Positions 35,068 through 45,334 are shown, numbered from the stretch's first letter. The stretch: 64,000 bases of DNA from Bacteroidota bacterium (GCA_025361565.1 JANYKN010000154.1:62001-126000), one strand, 5' to 3'. Numbers and translations are program-made. Notes: generated by a model from the letters alone, not told the origin.

Positions 35068-36489
35068 TTAATTCATTTGATCTAGCTTGTAAAACAAAAC
35101 AACTTTGATGCTAATAACAGATTCGTAGTGTTTCTTGTAAAAGATGTAGTAAGGCCCAATTTTGCCGGTTTTTTGGTTATTTGAAAGCTTAGAAGAATTT
35201 AAGTAAACTTGATTATCGAATGAATTTTGTTGATTGTTTAGTGAATTAATCTTTGAACCTAATTGGCTGCTTAATTCGAGCTTGGCTAAATTGATTGCCT
35301 CCAGAATACCTGATTGAAGATTATTTGCCTGAATATCAATAGTTGAACTTGAATAATCTTTATTCGCAATCATATTTTTAGCCTCTAACCATGCATTACC
35401 AAATTCTGGTTTCTGAAATACTTGCCAGTTTTCACTTTTTAACTTTTTAAGTTCCTTTTTATCTGCTCTGCTGGATATTGAAATTGTATTTAGGCCAGTT
35501 TGTTCTTCATTTGATGATTTTAAACCGATAAAAAACTGATTATCAAGAATACCCATTTTTTGAATCGAAAATTTAAGTTTTACAGTTTGAACATTTTTTA
35601 GTGCATAAACAAGTTGTTGATAAGTTTCGTTTTGCAGCTGACTTGTTGAATTACCAAGGTTAGAAGTAGAAAGTTTGTATTGTAAGTCCTGTTCAAAATT
35701 ATTCAGTACACAAATCTGATCTACAAGATTAACAAGATAGCTATTCCAAATGCCTGAATTTAACGAACAGGGTAACATTTCATTATCTGGTGAAACACCC
35801 ATTACAATTCCTTTCGATCCATAATAATATTGTCGGTTAACCGGCTCATTATCAAAAATATTCTTGACCTCTTTTCTACTACTATTCCTTAATTTAGAAC
35901 CATCCTTTTCGAGATAAAAATTTTCAATGATAGAATCATTTCTGCCCATCTTAAAATTCAGTTCATCAATGACAATCGGAAAAGCTGAATGATCGCGTTG
36001 AAAAGCAGCACGTCTGGTTAAAGTGTAAGAAAATTTCGACGAATCGGCGTTTATTTCGGCAGGAATTTTCAGTAATACAATTGCTTCTTTATTTTGTGTG
36101 TAAAAACTGTCCATCGCATTTAAATTCAGCAATTCAGGTATTTTTCCACTAAGTATATTTGTGTATATAATGTATTCAATATTATCTAGTTGAGCGGGTG
36201 AGTTTTGCTGATTACCCATGGATAAACTAGTCAATGAAACCGCATTGCTTTGATGCAGTATACTATAATTTAATAACGCTCTCATTTTTGCCTGATTAAA
36301 AGCAGCCCGGCTTTCAAGCCCTGGATTGGATATTCCAATTGCAAAAATGCTACTGTTGTATTTATCAGGTTTTAAAAACCATTCGGGCAAATTTGAGGAT
36401 TGTACCTGGCCCATCAATATTAAATAAGGCATAAGAGCCAAAAAAGTTAAACACAACTGTTTACAGTATTTCTTTATTTTTGGCTCCAT
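35068..36489 (-). CDS. Exported hypothetical protein with LPP20-like N-terminal domain
   Basis: 473 residues. An N-terminal signal peptide (LCLTFLALMPYLILMGQVQ) is followed by LPEWFLKPDKYNSSIFAIGIS and a helix SRAAFNQAKMRALLNYSIL. This is the pattern of LPP20-type proteins (P-x-W, then an alanine-rich helix). The remaining 380 residues are unassigned, with a second helix of the same kind near the C-terminus (ILEAINLAKLELSSQLGSKIN), suggesting an internal duplication. Likely periplasmic or outer-membrane-associated; function unknown. Single gene. Confidence 0.75.
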   Translation of the reverse strand: MEPKIKKYCKQLCLTFLALMPYLILMGQVQSSNLPEWFLKPDKYNSSIFAIGISNPGLESRAAFNQAKMRALLNYSILHQSNAVSLTSLSMGNQQNSPAQLDNIEYIIYTNILSGKIPELLNLNAMDSFYTQNKEAIVLLKIPAEINADSSKFSYTLTRRAAFQRDHSAFPIVIDELNFKMGRNDSIIENFYLEKDGSKLRNSSRKEVKNIFDNEPVNRQYYYGSKGIVMGVSPDNEMLPCSLNSGIWNSYLVNLVDQICVLNNFEQDLQYKLSTSNLGNSTSQLQNETYQQLVYALKNVQTVKLKFSIQKMGILDNQFFIGLKSSNEEQTGLNTISISSRADKKELKKLKSENWQVFQKPEFGNAWLEAKNMIANKDYSSSTIDIQANNLQSGILEAINLAKLELSSQLGSKINSLNNQQNSFDNQVYLNSSKLSNNQKTGKIGPYYIFYKKHYESVISIKVVLFYKLDQMN

Positions 36490-36622
36490 ATCAATTTTTA
36501 TTAATGAATAAAGGATAAAGGCAGAAGGAAATTTTCCTATAAATATAAATTTAAAAAGAAATTATTAACCAATTGCAAACATAGTCATTAAATAGAAATA
36601 TCAGATTAAAAGAGCAAATTAA

Positions 36623-37114
36623 CTAACGATTTATCTCTAAAATCTGCATTTTCTTAATTTCTTGATTATCAACAACAAAACGCATTGCTGTTATAACTTG
36701 ATGAAAGCCTGACATTCCGGCAGCCCCTGGGTTTATATGCATTATAACCAGAGTCTTATCATACATTACTTTAAGTATATGTGAATGTCCTGAAATAAAT
36801 AAATTAGAATTGTTATTCCTCAATAATTCTTTAACTCTTGGAGCATACTTTCCAGGATATCCACCAATATGAATTATCAAAACATTCATGTTTTCACATT
36901 TGAATATTTCAACTTCTTTAAATTGGCTTCTTGCTTCCTGTCCATCAATGTTTCCAAAAACAGCACGCACAGGTTTAATGGCTTTGAGACGGTACACAAC
37001 TTCCAAATTGCCGATATCACCTGCATGCCAAATTTCATCCACATCTTTAAAAAAATCCAGAATCTTGTTATCCAAATGTGAGTGGGTGTCAGAGAGCAAT
37101 CCAATTGTCATCAT
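36623..37114 (-). CDS. YfcE/MJ0936-type metallophosphoesterase
   Basis: 163 residues from ATG 37114 (ATG 37111 equally possible; the frame starts with a TTG at 37120). The calcineurin-like metal motifs are complete: GLLSDTHSHLD (DxH), HAGDIGNLEV (GDxxN variant), FGNIDG (GNxD), IIHIGG and SGHSHILK (GHSH). A two-metal cytoplasmic phosphodiesterase of the YfcE family; natural substrate unknown. Confidence 0.92.
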   Translation of the reverse strand: MMTIGLLSDTHSHLDNKILDFFKDVDEIWHAGDIGNLEVVYRLKAIKPVRAVFGNIDGQEARSQFKEVEIFKCENMNVLIIHIGGYPGKYAPRVKELLRNNNSNLFISGHSHILKVMYDKTLVIMHINPGAAGMSGFHQVITAMRFVVDNQEIKKMQILEINR

Positions 37115-37219
37115 GTCCAAATTTCAAAATTTCAAATTTAAACTCTATTTTTATATTTTTAATGAAAGAATTTAAAGAAAATCGTTAATTAGAATTACTT
37201 ATCAGGTAAATCCCATTCC

Positions 37220-37921
37220 ATGCACATATTTTACACTCCGGATATCAATTCAAAAGAATATGTATTAAGCGAAGAAGAATCAAAACATTGTACACGGGTA
37301 CTTCGTTTAAAAGAGCAAGATACTGTGTACCTGGTAGATGGGGTAGGAGGCTTCTATTCTGCAAGGATATTGGATGCTAATCCAAAGAGATGCAAAGTTA
37401 TTGTGTACCAATCAATTAAAGAATTTGGAAAACGAAATTATACTTTAACAATGGCTGTTGCTCCTACAAAAAGTTTAGAACGATTCGAGTGGTTTCTTGA
37501 AAAAGCCACCGAAATTGGAATTGACAGGATTATACCATTTTTCAGTCAACAATCTGAAAGAAAGATAATTAAGCTAGATAGATTGAATAAAATCATCGAA
37601 TCGGCAATGAAACAATCCAAAAGTGCGTATCATCCGGTTCTTCAGGATATTTGTTCTTTTAAGGAATTAATTAATTTTGATATTAAAGGAAAAAAATTGA
37701 TTGCGCACTGTTTTGAAAGCGAAAAAATATCCTTAAAAAATGCAATTGAAAAATCTGAAAGTGTTCTCATTCTAATTGGTCCAGAAGGTGATTTTAACAT
37801 GAACGAAATTGGTAAAGCAAAAATGAAAGGGTACACTGAAATAAGTTTGGGCAACAGTCGTTTACGGACTGAAACGGCAAGTATAGTGGCCTGCCACACA
37901 GTTGCATTAGTCAATCAGTAA
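37220..37921 (+). CDS. rsmE: 16S rRNA (uracil1498-N3)-methyltransferase
   Basis: 233-residue SPOUT methyltransferase that modifies U1498 of 16S rRNA in the 30S subunit. Signatures: HCTRVLRLKEQD in the N-terminal PUA-like domain, then KSLERFEWFLEKATEIGIDRI, RSEQS-type FFSQQSERK, LIGPEGDF and SLGNSRLRTETA, the trefoil-knot SAM site. Full length. ATG at 37220. Confidence 0.96.
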   Translation: MHIFYTPDINSKEYVLSEEESKHCTRVLRLKEQDTVYLVDGVGGFYSARILDANPKRCKVIVYQSIKEFGKRNYTLTMAVAPTKSLERFEWFLEKATEIGIDRIIPFFSQQSERKIIKLDRLNKIIESAMKQSKSAYHPVLQDICSFKELINFDIKGKKLIAHCFESEKISLKNAIEKSESVLILIGPEGDFNMNEIGKAKMKGYTEISLGNSRLRTETASIVACHTVALVNQ

Positions 37922-38422
37922 AAATCGATCCATAATATCGAAAATGAAGTCTTAATTTTTGGAAATCGAATCCTTTAAATTAGATACTTAGCATTAATAA
38001 AAAATCAGAGGCTGCAATAATTGTTGGTTGTGTTTTGATTGATATTTTTAATGATTCTGATACATTTTGTGGAGAACGAATAATTACCTTTAATTAAAAA
38101 GTATATATCTCAATAATTCAAATACTTATAAATTTATCACAATTGGGTAAATATAGAAATTATTGGTTTTATCTAATGTATATTTCTAATTGAAATAATT
38201 CAATGTTTGGTTTATAATCGATGTAATATTCAATATATCATCAATATACAAGCATTTTTTTTCGAAAACGAATTATAATAAAATATAAATAAGACCAAGG
38301 CATAAATAGTTATTAAAAAATAGCGACAAAGATAATCCAAAGAAAGATAAAGAATCTGCTGCAACGCCAACAAAACTCCAAAACTTTCTATCTTTGGGAC
38401 AAAACATAATATCTTAAACAAA
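37922..38422. other. 501-base intergenic region with truA promoter
   Basis: AT-rich. A perfect -7 box TATCTTTG is at 38389-38396, 26 bases before the TTG start of truA. A 70-codon minus-strand frame here has no family match and a skewed composition, so it is not called. Nothing else seen. Confidence 0.4.
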
Positions 38423-39184
38423 TTGCAAAACAGATACTTCATACAACTAAGCTATAACGGAAAAGCATACCATGGATGGCAATTGCAGGAAAATGCAATT
38501 ACTGTGCAAGAGATTGTAAATAAGAGCCTTGCCACCATTCTGCGCGAAAAAATTAATGTGGTTGGAGCCGGAAGGACTGATACCGGTGTACATGCGGAAC
38601 ATTATATGGCTCATTTCGATCTCATGAAACCTATATCAGACAAAGGATTGCTTTTAAATAGGTTAAACAAAGTATTGCCCTATGATATTGCTGCTCAAGA
38701 TATTTTTAATGTGCACCATGAGGCCAATGCCCGATTTGACGCCATATCAAGAACTTATGAATACCGAATATGCAAAACCAAAAACCCATTTAAGAAGGAT
38801 TTTAGCTGGTTTTTTAAAATTCCACTCGATATTGAAGAAATGAATCAGGCAGCAAGTCTATTATTTGAATTTCAAGATTTTACAAGCTTCAGCAAACTAG
38901 GTACACAGGTGGCAACAAATAATTGTAAAGTGATGGAAGCTAAATGGTCTGAATTTGATAATATGTTGATTTTTAAGATAAAAGCAGATCGATTTCTACG
39001 GAACATGGTAAGGTCAATTGTAGGTACACTTATCGATGTTGGTATTTCCAAGATTACAACAGAAGGTTTTTGCCAAATTATTGAAAATAAAGATAGATCA
39101 TTGGCTGGTTTTTCAGTGCCTGCACAAGGATTGTTCTTAACAATGATTGATTATCCTGAAGGATTTTTAAGACCTTTCAATTAA
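38423..39184 (+). CDS. truA: tRNA pseudouridine(38-40) synthase
   Basis: 253 residues; makes pseudouridine at positions 38-40 of the tRNA anticodon arm. Signatures: QLSYNGKAYHGWQLQ at the N-terminus, VGAGRTDTGVHAEHYMAHF with catalytic Asp, RTYEYRI, and FLRNMVRSIVGTLIDVG. The start must be TTG at 38423: no in-frame ATG or GTG lies between the promoter and the conserved RYFIQLSYNG, and a -7 box at 38389 places the transcript start just upstream. Confidence 0.95.
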   Translation: MQNRYFIQLSYNGKAYHGWQLQENAITVQEIVNKSLATILREKINVVGAGRTDTGVHAEHYMAHFDLMKPISDKGLLLNRLNKVLPYDIAAQDIFNVHHEANARFDAISRTYEYRICKTKNPFKKDFSWFFKIPLDIEEMNQAASLLFEFQDFTSFSKLGTQVATNNCKVMEAKWSEFDNMLIFKIKADRFLRNMVRSIVGTLIDVGISKITTEGFCQIIENKDRSLAGFSVPAQGLFLTMIDYPEGFLRPFN

Positions 39185-39441
39185 CGAAATAAAACAAAAA
39201 GATTTATGCCTTTAAATTAGCTATAATTATTAAAGTATTATAAATTCATTTTAATTAGAACAATTACATTTTTGAATTATTATTTATCTTTAGCTTTAAA
39301 AAATAAAGAGATTCAACTTTATTTAATAATTTTTGATACAATTTATAATTAATAAGATGTTGAATTTAAGTTGAATATAGTAAATTGGAAACGATTAGTA
39401 TAGTTTTTTAACCTTTTCGTCCAATTCATATTATTTTGGTT

Positions 39442-41949
39442 ATGATAGAAAATAAACCCACATATATTGAGCTTTTAGCTGAAAACAATCGCCTTAAATT
39501 GCAACTTGCTGAATTTAATGAGAATAAACTTATTGATGAATCAGTAAAAAAAAATATAGAACTAATAGAAATAAATGAAGAACTCCGACAAACATTCGAA
39601 ACTATAGAGCAAAATAAGTATGATTTAGAAAAAAGTGAAAATAAGTTCCGTTTATTGGCCGAAAATATTTCGGATGTAATTTGGATGATGGACTTAAACG
39701 GAAATTTTACATATGTTAGTCCTTCTGCATCCAAACTATTTGGGTACACTGTGCAAGAGTTAACTCATTTAGAAGCAAAAGATGTTTTGATTGAATCTGA
39801 CTTTATAAAGCATAAAAATGCTTTTTTAAACCGAATCGAAAACGAAAAAAATGGTCAAATAACCGATTTATATACGTCAGAATTGGTTCATGTCCGAAAA
39901 AATGGCGAATTATTTTTAGGAGAAATTGTAACCAACCCATTGCGCGATAATAACAAAAAGTTAATCGGGATTCTTGGTGTTACAAGAGATATTTCTGCAA
40001 GAAAAAAAATTGAAGATGAAATAAAAAAACTTTCAGTTGTTATTGAGCAGAGCCCGGCATCAGTTGTTATAACTGACGTAGATGGAAATATTGAATATGT
40101 GAATGATACATTTACTAAAGTTACAGGGTACACTACCGAAGAGGCAATTGGAAAAAACCCGCGCATATTAAAATCAGGAAAAACTCCTCCTGAAACTTAT
40201 ACAGAACTATGGCAAACCATCCTTTCAGGAAATGTTTGGAAAGGTGAATTCATTAATCGCAATAAAAGTGGAGAGCATTATTGGGAAAAAGTTATTATTG
40301 CACCTATAAAAAGCAATTCCGGTGCATTAACCAATTTTGTTTCTATTAAAGAGAACATTACGGATAAAAAAAATGCAGAATTTGAATTAATTGATAGCCA
40401 GGAGCGATATAAATTCCTTTCGGATATTACAACAGAGGGTATAATTATCCATGAAAATGAATTAATACTAGATGTAAATGAGTCTATAACCAGAATAACT
40501 GGTTATTCTATTGAAGAAATGGTTAATAAGGAGAATTTGTCAAGTCTTTTTACTAATGATTCTGTCATAACAATTTTGAAAAATATTAGTGAAAAACTTC
40601 TGACTCCTTTCGAAATTACCGGAACCAAAAAGGATGGCTCTAGTTTTCCAGTCGAAATGGAGTCCAGGCTGTTTAAATATAAAAATAAGGAAATACATGT
40701 TTCGGCTATACGAGATATTACATATAGAAAAAGAGTTGAAGATGTATTGCGGTCATCTTTAAAACTTAATGAATTAGCAAATTCCAATGATGAGGAAGAA
40801 ATCATAAAGTGGGGTCTCGAAGAAGCTATCCGGCTTTCGGTTAGTAAAATTGGATTTTTTCATATCATCAATGATGACCAAAAAACAATTACAATGCAAT
40901 TGTGGTCTAAGCAAACTTTGGCAAATTGTGATGTGAAAATTAAAAAATTCCATTCCCCAATTGAAGAAGCTGGAACCTGGGTAGATAGTTTCTACGAACG
41001 AAGACCAGTAGTGCACAACAATTATAATGAGCTTAAACACAAAAAAGGCCTTCCAGAAGGTCATTTTCCGTTAAATCGATATATTTCTCTTCCTTTGCTT
41101 GAAGATGATAAAGTGAAAATTATTTTTGGAGTTGGGAATAAAAAAGATGATTATTCACAATTTGATGTTGATATTTTATCACTGCTTGCCGAAAATATAT
41201 GGATTGTAATTCAACGAAAAAGATCAGAAAAACAACTTATCGAAGCCAACAACTCAAAAGATAAGTTTTTTTCAATTATTTCGCACGATTTAAAATCACC
41301 AATTGGTTCAATTCAGGGCTTGACCGAAATAATCCTGGAGAATTTTGAAAACATAGATAGAAATGATTTAAATCATTATATCAGAACCATGAACGAATCA
41401 AGTAAAGTTACCTATAATTTGCTTGACAATTTGCTGCTGTGGGCGCAAACACAAAGAAAAAGGATCGAGTTTTATCCGGTTTCAATAGATATACATGAAG
41501 TAGTTCAAGAAGTGATTCAATTATATAGCTACAAAGCTGAAAAGAAAAGAATTTCAGTTATTCTAAATATTGAAGAAAACATTCAAGCAAAAGCGGATAA
41601 GAATATGTTTGAAACCATTATCCGAAATTTAATAGCAAATTCTCTTAAATTTACACCAAAAGATGGAAAATTATCCATTAAAACCAGCAAATATTCTAAA
41701 GATTACATGATTATTCAGGTAAAAGATTCGGGAATTGGAATTGTAAAAGAAAAAATACCTAAACTCTTTAATATTGTTGATAACCCATCAACAATAGGAA
41801 TTGATAATGAAAGAGGAACAGGCTTAGGTTTAGTACTTTGCAAAGAATTTGTTGAGATTAATGGAGGTAAAATTTGGGTTGAAAGTGAACCCGGAAAAGG
41901 AACTAATTTCTATTTTACACTACCGTTGGCCGATTTAAAGGAAAATTAA
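39442..41949 (+). CDS. PAS-PAS-PAS-GAF sensor histidine kinase, cytoplasmic
   Basis: 835 residues, no TM segment. An N-terminal coiled coil (IELLAENNRLKLQLAEF) is followed by three PAS/PAC domains (about 65-190, 195-315 and 320-430), a GAF domain (about 440-590; LNELANSNDEEEIIKWGLEEA, IEEAGTWVDSFYERRPVVHN), HisKA with phosphoacceptor His615 (IISHDLKSPIGS) and HATPase_c (NLIANSLKFTP, DSGIGI, GTGLGLVLC). This GAF subtype (with WxxxxxxRRPVVHNNY) recurs in Bacteroidota kinases. No receiver and no adjacent regulator. It senses a soluble or redox signal, not identifiable here. ATG 39442 chosen over TTG 39436. Confidence 0.92.
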   Translation: MIENKPTYIELLAENNRLKLQLAEFNENKLIDESVKKNIELIEINEELRQTFETIEQNKYDLEKSENKFRLLAENISDVIWMMDLNGNFTYVSPSASKLFGYTVQELTHLEAKDVLIESDFIKHKNAFLNRIENEKNGQITDLYTSELVHVRKNGELFLGEIVTNPLRDNNKKLIGILGVTRDISARKKIEDEIKKLSVVIEQSPASVVITDVDGNIEYVNDTFTKVTGYTTEEAIGKNPRILKSGKTPPETYTELWQTILSGNVWKGEFINRNKSGEHYWEKVIIAPIKSNSGALTNFVSIKENITDKKNAEFELIDSQERYKFLSDITTEGIIIHENELILDVNESITRITGYSIEEMVNKENLSSLFTNDSVITILKNISEKLLTPFEITGTKKDGSSFPVEMESRLFKYKNKEIHVSAIRDITYRKRVEDVLRSSLKLNELANSNDEEEIIKWGLEEAIRLSVSKIGFFHIINDDQKTITMQLWSKQTLANCDVKIKKFHSPIEEAGTWVDSFYERRPVVHNNYNELKHKKGLPEGHFPLNRYISLPLLEDDKVKIIFGVGNKKDDYSQFDVDILSLLAENIWIVIQRKRSEKQLIEANNSKDKFFSIISHDLKSPIGSIQGLTEIILENFENIDRNDLNHYIRTMNESSKVTYNLLDNLLLWAQTQRKRIEFYPVSIDIHEVVQEVIQLYSYKAEKKRISVILNIEENIQAKADKNMFETIIRNLIANSLKFTPKDGKLSIKTSKYSKDYMIIQVKDSGIGIVKEKIPKLFNIVDNPSTIGIDNERGTGLGLVLCKEFVEINGGKIWVESEPGKGTNFYFTLPLADLKEN

Positions 41950-41968
41950 TAACTTAACACTGTCTCAA

Positions 41969-43084
41969 TCACTCAAAATCTTCACTCACTTCATTGATTT
42001 CATCATTAATTTCGAAGAGTTTGTATGCAATATGTATTTCTTTTAAAATCCTGTCCAGCCTTTCCTTATTGGTGTCAGTTATAAAAATCTGTCCAAAATT
42101 ATTGTCTGCCACAAGGTGAATAATTTGTTTGACACGGTCTGCATCCAATTTATCAAAAATATCATCGAATAAAAGAATGGGCTTAATACCGCCAATTTGC
42201 TTGATATAATCAAATTGTGCAAGTTTTAGTGCAATTAGATAGGTTTTTTGCTGCCCTTGTGATGCATTTTTTTTCAATGGATGACTACTTAAATAAAAAG
42301 ATAGATCATCTTTATGTATACCCATAGTTGTATATTGCAAAATACGATCTTTATCAATGCTGTTGCTTAAAAGAGTCTCAAATCCAACATCATTTAACTG
42401 CGATTTGTATTCCAAAGATACTCTTTCGTTTTCGGATGAAATATAGCTGTAATACTTGTTAAAAATGGGTATAATGTTTTTTATATATTCTCCGCGTTTT
42501 TGATGAAGTGCATTTCCATGTGTAACAAGCTGAATATCCCAAATCTCTAGACTTTCCTTGTCAAAATGGCCATTTGATGCAAATTGTTTCAATAAATGGT
42601 TCCTTTGGAGCAAAATCTTATTGTATTTAACAAGCTTGTCTAAATAATCTTTATCAAATTGCGAAATTATTATATCAATAAATCTTCGTCTTTCTTCGCT
42701 TCCACCGGCAATTAAATCAGAATCGTAAGGTGAAACAGTTACAAGCGGGATTAAACCGATGTGATCTGACAATTTTGAATACTCTTTTCCGTTTCTTTTA
42801 AAACTTTTTTTCTTTCCGGTTTTTAAACCGCAACTAATTGTTTCATTGATATCTGTAAATTGAAAACTACCTTTTATCATAAAGTAATCGCAACCGTGCC
42901 TTATGTTTTGACTATCGATTGGATTTAACCAGCTTTTACAAAAAGATAAAAAATAAATAGAATCCAGTATGTTAGTTTTGCCTACACCATTGTTTCCAAT
43001 AAAACAATTGATTTTTTCTGAAAAATCAAGCTTTAATTCTTCAAAATTCCTATAATTAAGTAGTGAAAGTGATTTTAATTCCAT
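41969..43084 (-). CDS. recF: DNA replication/repair protein RecF
   Basis: 371-residue SMC-like ATPase that helps load RecA at single-strand gaps. Walker A GNNGVGKTN, signature region SQGQQKTYLIALKLAQ, Walker B LFDDIFDKLD, D-loop region and FITDTNKERL at the end. The start MELKSLSLLNYRNFEELKLDFS is canonical. Divergent from a secreted-protein gene and the TPR-ribH pair, a conserved Bacteroidota neighbourhood. A perfect minus-strand -7 box TACATTTG is at 43110-43117. Confidence 0.96.
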   Translation of the reverse strand: MELKSLSLLNYRNFEELKLDFSEKINCFIGNNGVGKTNILDSIYFLSFCKSWLNPIDSQNIRHGCDYFMIKGSFQFTDINETISCGLKTGKKKSFKRNGKEYSKLSDHIGLIPLVTVSPYDSDLIAGGSEERRRFIDIIISQFDKDYLDKLVKYNKILLQRNHLLKQFASNGHFDKESLEIWDIQLVTHGNALHQKRGEYIKNIIPIFNKYYSYISSENERVSLEYKSQLNDVGFETLLSNSIDKDRILQYTTMGIHKDDLSFYLSSHPLKKNASQGQQKTYLIALKLAQFDYIKQIGGIKPILLFDDIFDKLDADRVKQIIHLVADNNFGQIFITDTNKERLDRILKEIHIAYKLFEINDEINEVSEDFE

Positions 43085-43109
43085 GATTTTGGCTAGTACA
43101 AAAGATTAG

Positions 43110-43117
43110 CAAATGTA
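43110..43117 (-). promoter_or_regulatory. -7 box of recF promoter
   Basis: TACATTTG on the minus strand, exact consensus, 26 bases before the recF ATG. Confidence 0.6.
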
Positions 43118-43251
43118 AATAAACAATCACAGATGTTCGATTATTGATTTAAGAAATTTTATCGATCAATATGCAATCAAGTTTGTTAATCTTCGTTTTA
43201 TGAACCAAATTTGTATTCTAAAACAAAAAATATTCATTAAAAAGATGCATT

Positions 43252-43842
43252 ATGAATAAAATGAAATTATTATTTATTGCTGCACTCATTAGTTTTAGTC
43301 TGATCGAGTTAAATGCGCAAACTGTAAAAATAAAAGAAGCCATAGTAACGGTTGATAAATTTCTGGAAATACGTGATAAGATTGCCACCACACCCGAAGG
43401 AGGAGCTGCTATTTTTCTATTGGCACTGAAAGTATACACCGACGATCCAAAACTTGGAAAACAATGTTTGGTTATTGCTGTTGATCAGGATAATTTGCAA
43501 AAAGGTGATATTTATAAAGGCTTTGAGTTGTTGAATCCGGATATGGACTATATTAAAAGACAAATTATCGAGAAGAACCGGAAACTTCCCAATTCTTATA
43601 TAACAGGTTCAAGCCCTGAGAATGGCTATGATGCAAAATTACCATATACATTTGAGTTTATGAGCAATCCAAGCAGTGGTGACGCAGCTTCGGGCACATT
43701 TAAAATATTTGTGAAATGCTCAGGAGATGATAGCCCAAGGTCTTTGACTTTAAAAAAGAACAACCGGGGATTATGGAAAGCATCGGAATGGAATAGTTTA
43801 TTAACTGGCATTAAAAAACCTGTGGCAGATGATAAGCTCTAA
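43252..43842 (+). CDS. Exported hypothetical protein
   Basis: 196 residues. An N-terminal signal peptide ends LIELNAQT (cleavage after NAQ, the usual Bacteroidota type I site). The mature protein has a helix (AIVTVDKFLEIRDKIATTPEGGAAIFLLALKVY) and a beta-rich C-terminal domain (YTFEFMSNPSSGDAASGTFKIFVKCSGDDSPRSLTLKKN). I do not recognise a characterised family; similar secreted proteins occur in Bacteroidota without known function. ATG 43252, or ATG 43261. Confidence 0.75.
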   Translation: MNKMKLLFIAALISFSLIELNAQTVKIKEAIVTVDKFLEIRDKIATTPEGGAAIFLLALKVYTDDPKLGKQCLVIAVDQDNLQKGDIYKGFELLNPDMDYIKRQIIEKNRKLPNSYITGSSPENGYDAKLPYTFEFMSNPSSGDAASGTFKIFVKCSGDDSPRSLTLKKNNRGLWKASEWNSLLTGIKKPVADDKL

Positions 43843-43929
43843 TGCTTTAATGAATTGGGTTATTTTCAACTGCAAATCATTATCATTCAAAAAAACGAAC
43901 ATTTATTTCGCAAATTATCTTAAATAAAT

Positions 43930-43937
43930 TACATTTG
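43930..43937 (+). promoter_or_regulatory. -7 box upstream of TPR gene
   Basis: TACATTTG, exact TAnnTTTG match, 32 bases before the ATG at 43969. Confidence 0.55.
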
Positions 43938-43968
43938 CGCAAATTATTGAAAACAAGAGATAGCAATT

Positions 43969-44661
43969 ATGGTTAAAAATAATAAAAAAGGAGGCGCTCC
44001 TGACAAGGTTGAAGCAGTTGAACATGCACTTAGTCGTACCGAGCAATTTGTTGAAGACAATCAAAAAAAAATCACCATTGTAGTATTAGCAATCGTTGCA
44101 ATAGTTGGTTTATACCTTGCATATCAAAAGTGGTATTTAGCCCCTTTGGATGATGAAGCCAATTCGCAAATGTTTGTTGCAGAGCAATATTTTGAAAAAG
44201 ATTCATTCAATCTTGCACTTAATGGCGACTTGAACTATCCGGGATTTTTGACCATTATTGATGAGTATTCATCAACAGATGCTGCAAATCTTGCTTATTA
44301 TTATGCAGGAATTTCATATCTTAAAATGGGCCAATTTCAAAAAGCAATTGATTATCTTTCAAAATTCGATTCAAAAGATAAAATGCTTATGCCTATTTCA
44401 TTAGGGTCAACCGGAGATGCATATCTCGAGTTAAAACAACCGGAAAAAGCTGCCGAATTTTATATAAAAGCAGGGAATTTTACAAAAAATGATTTTTTAG
44501 CTCCAGTTTATTTGATGAGAGCAGGAATGGCATATGAGAGTCTTAAAAATTACAAAGGAGCTCTTGAACAATACCAGTTTATTAAGGATAATTATGAAAA
44601 TACACCCGAAGGCAAAGTAATTGATAAATTTATTGCCAAGGCTGAGATTTTGATGAAATAA
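43969..44661 (+). CDS. Membrane-anchored TPR protein
   Basis: 230 residues. A basic N-terminus is followed by one TM helix at about 43-61 (ITIVVLAIVAIVGLYLAYQ) and a periplasmic part with about four TPR repeats (YYYAGISYLKMGQFQKAIDYLSKF, LGSTGDAYLELKQPEKAAEFYIKAG, AGMAYESLKNYKGALEQYQFI). Similar in layout to YfgM-type proteins that assist envelope chaperone/translocon traffic. It precedes ribH and faces away from recF, a conserved Bacteroidota arrangement. Exact role unknown. Confidence 0.88.
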   Translation: MVKNNKKGGAPDKVEAVEHALSRTEQFVEDNQKKITIVVLAIVAIVGLYLAYQKWYLAPLDDEANSQMFVAEQYFEKDSFNLALNGDLNYPGFLTIIDEYSSTDAANLAYYYAGISYLKMGQFQKAIDYLSKFDSKDKMLMPISLGSTGDAYLELKQPEKAAEFYIKAGNFTKNDFLAPVYLMRAGMAYESLKNYKGALEQYQFIKDNYENTPEGKVIDKFIAKAEILMK

Positions 44662-44823
44662 TAAATACACGCACACAACAGAAAAGACTTTCCTAATGTT
44701 TACATATGGAGAGTCTTTTTCTTTTAACGATATTTCAAGAGAACTAACTTATTATTAAATTGTTTCTTTCTTAATGAAGTAACCATTTAAACCATTTTCA
44801 ATTTATATCAAAAATAAAATAGC

Positions 44824-45327
44824 ATGGCAACAAGTTTAAAAAACCTTTCGAGCTATAATTCAAACCAAATGCCTGATGCACAGGATTACAGAATAGGAAT
44901 TGTGGTTTCGGAATGGAATACTGAAATTACAGATGCTTTATACCTGGGTGCATATAAAACCTTAATTGACAACGGTGTAAATGAGGAAAATATAATAAAA
45001 CAAGATGTGCCAGGTACTTTTGAGTTAACACTTGGTGCACAATTAATGGCCGAAAACTTTAATCTTGATGCAATTCTCGTTTTAGGCTGCGTTATTCAAG
45101 GTGAAACAAGGCATTTCGACTTTATCTGCCAGGGAGTTACCTATGGAATTACCAAATTAAATATAAAATATGATATGCCGATAATTTTTGGTGTGTTAAC
45201 CACCGATAACATGCAGCAGGCGCAAGACAGGGCAGGAGGCAAGCATGGCAACAAAGGAGACGAGGCAGCTGTCACTGCATTAAAAATGGTTGAACTGAAA
45301 AGAAAATTAAGAATTGGTTTAAAATAA
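44824..45327 (+). CDS. ribH: 6,7-dimethyl-8-ribityllumazine synthase
   Basis: 167 residues; condenses 5-amino-6-ribitylaminouracil with dihydroxybutanone phosphate, the penultimate step of riboflavin synthesis. Signatures: IGIVVSEWNTEITDALY, VPGTFELTLGAQ, LGCVIQGETRHFDFIC with the catalytic His, GVLTTDNMQQA, and GGKHGNKGDEAA binding phosphate. Full length. About 160 bases after the TPR gene. No FMN riboswitch is recognisable upstream. Confidence 0.97.
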   Translation: MATSLKNLSSYNSNQMPDAQDYRIGIVVSEWNTEITDALYLGAYKTLIDNGVNEENIIKQDVPGTFELTLGAQLMAENFNLDAILVLGCVIQGETRHFDFICQGVTYGITKLNIKYDMPIIFGVLTTDNMQQAQDRAGGKHGNKGDEAAVTALKMVELKRKLRIGLK

Positions 45328-45334
45328 CAAAAAC

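Noticed and set aside
36869-37175. Overlapping frames on both strands over the phosphoesterase gene
   Set aside because: Shadows of the metallophosphoesterase, whose metal-binding motifs are complete.
38230-38442. 70-codon minus-strand frame upstream of truA
   Set aside because: AT-rich, hydrophobic by composition, overlaps the truA start, no family resemblance or promoter.
44662-44823. FMN riboswitch ahead of ribH
   Set aside because: None of the conserved RFN-element blocks is present in the 160 bases upstream.
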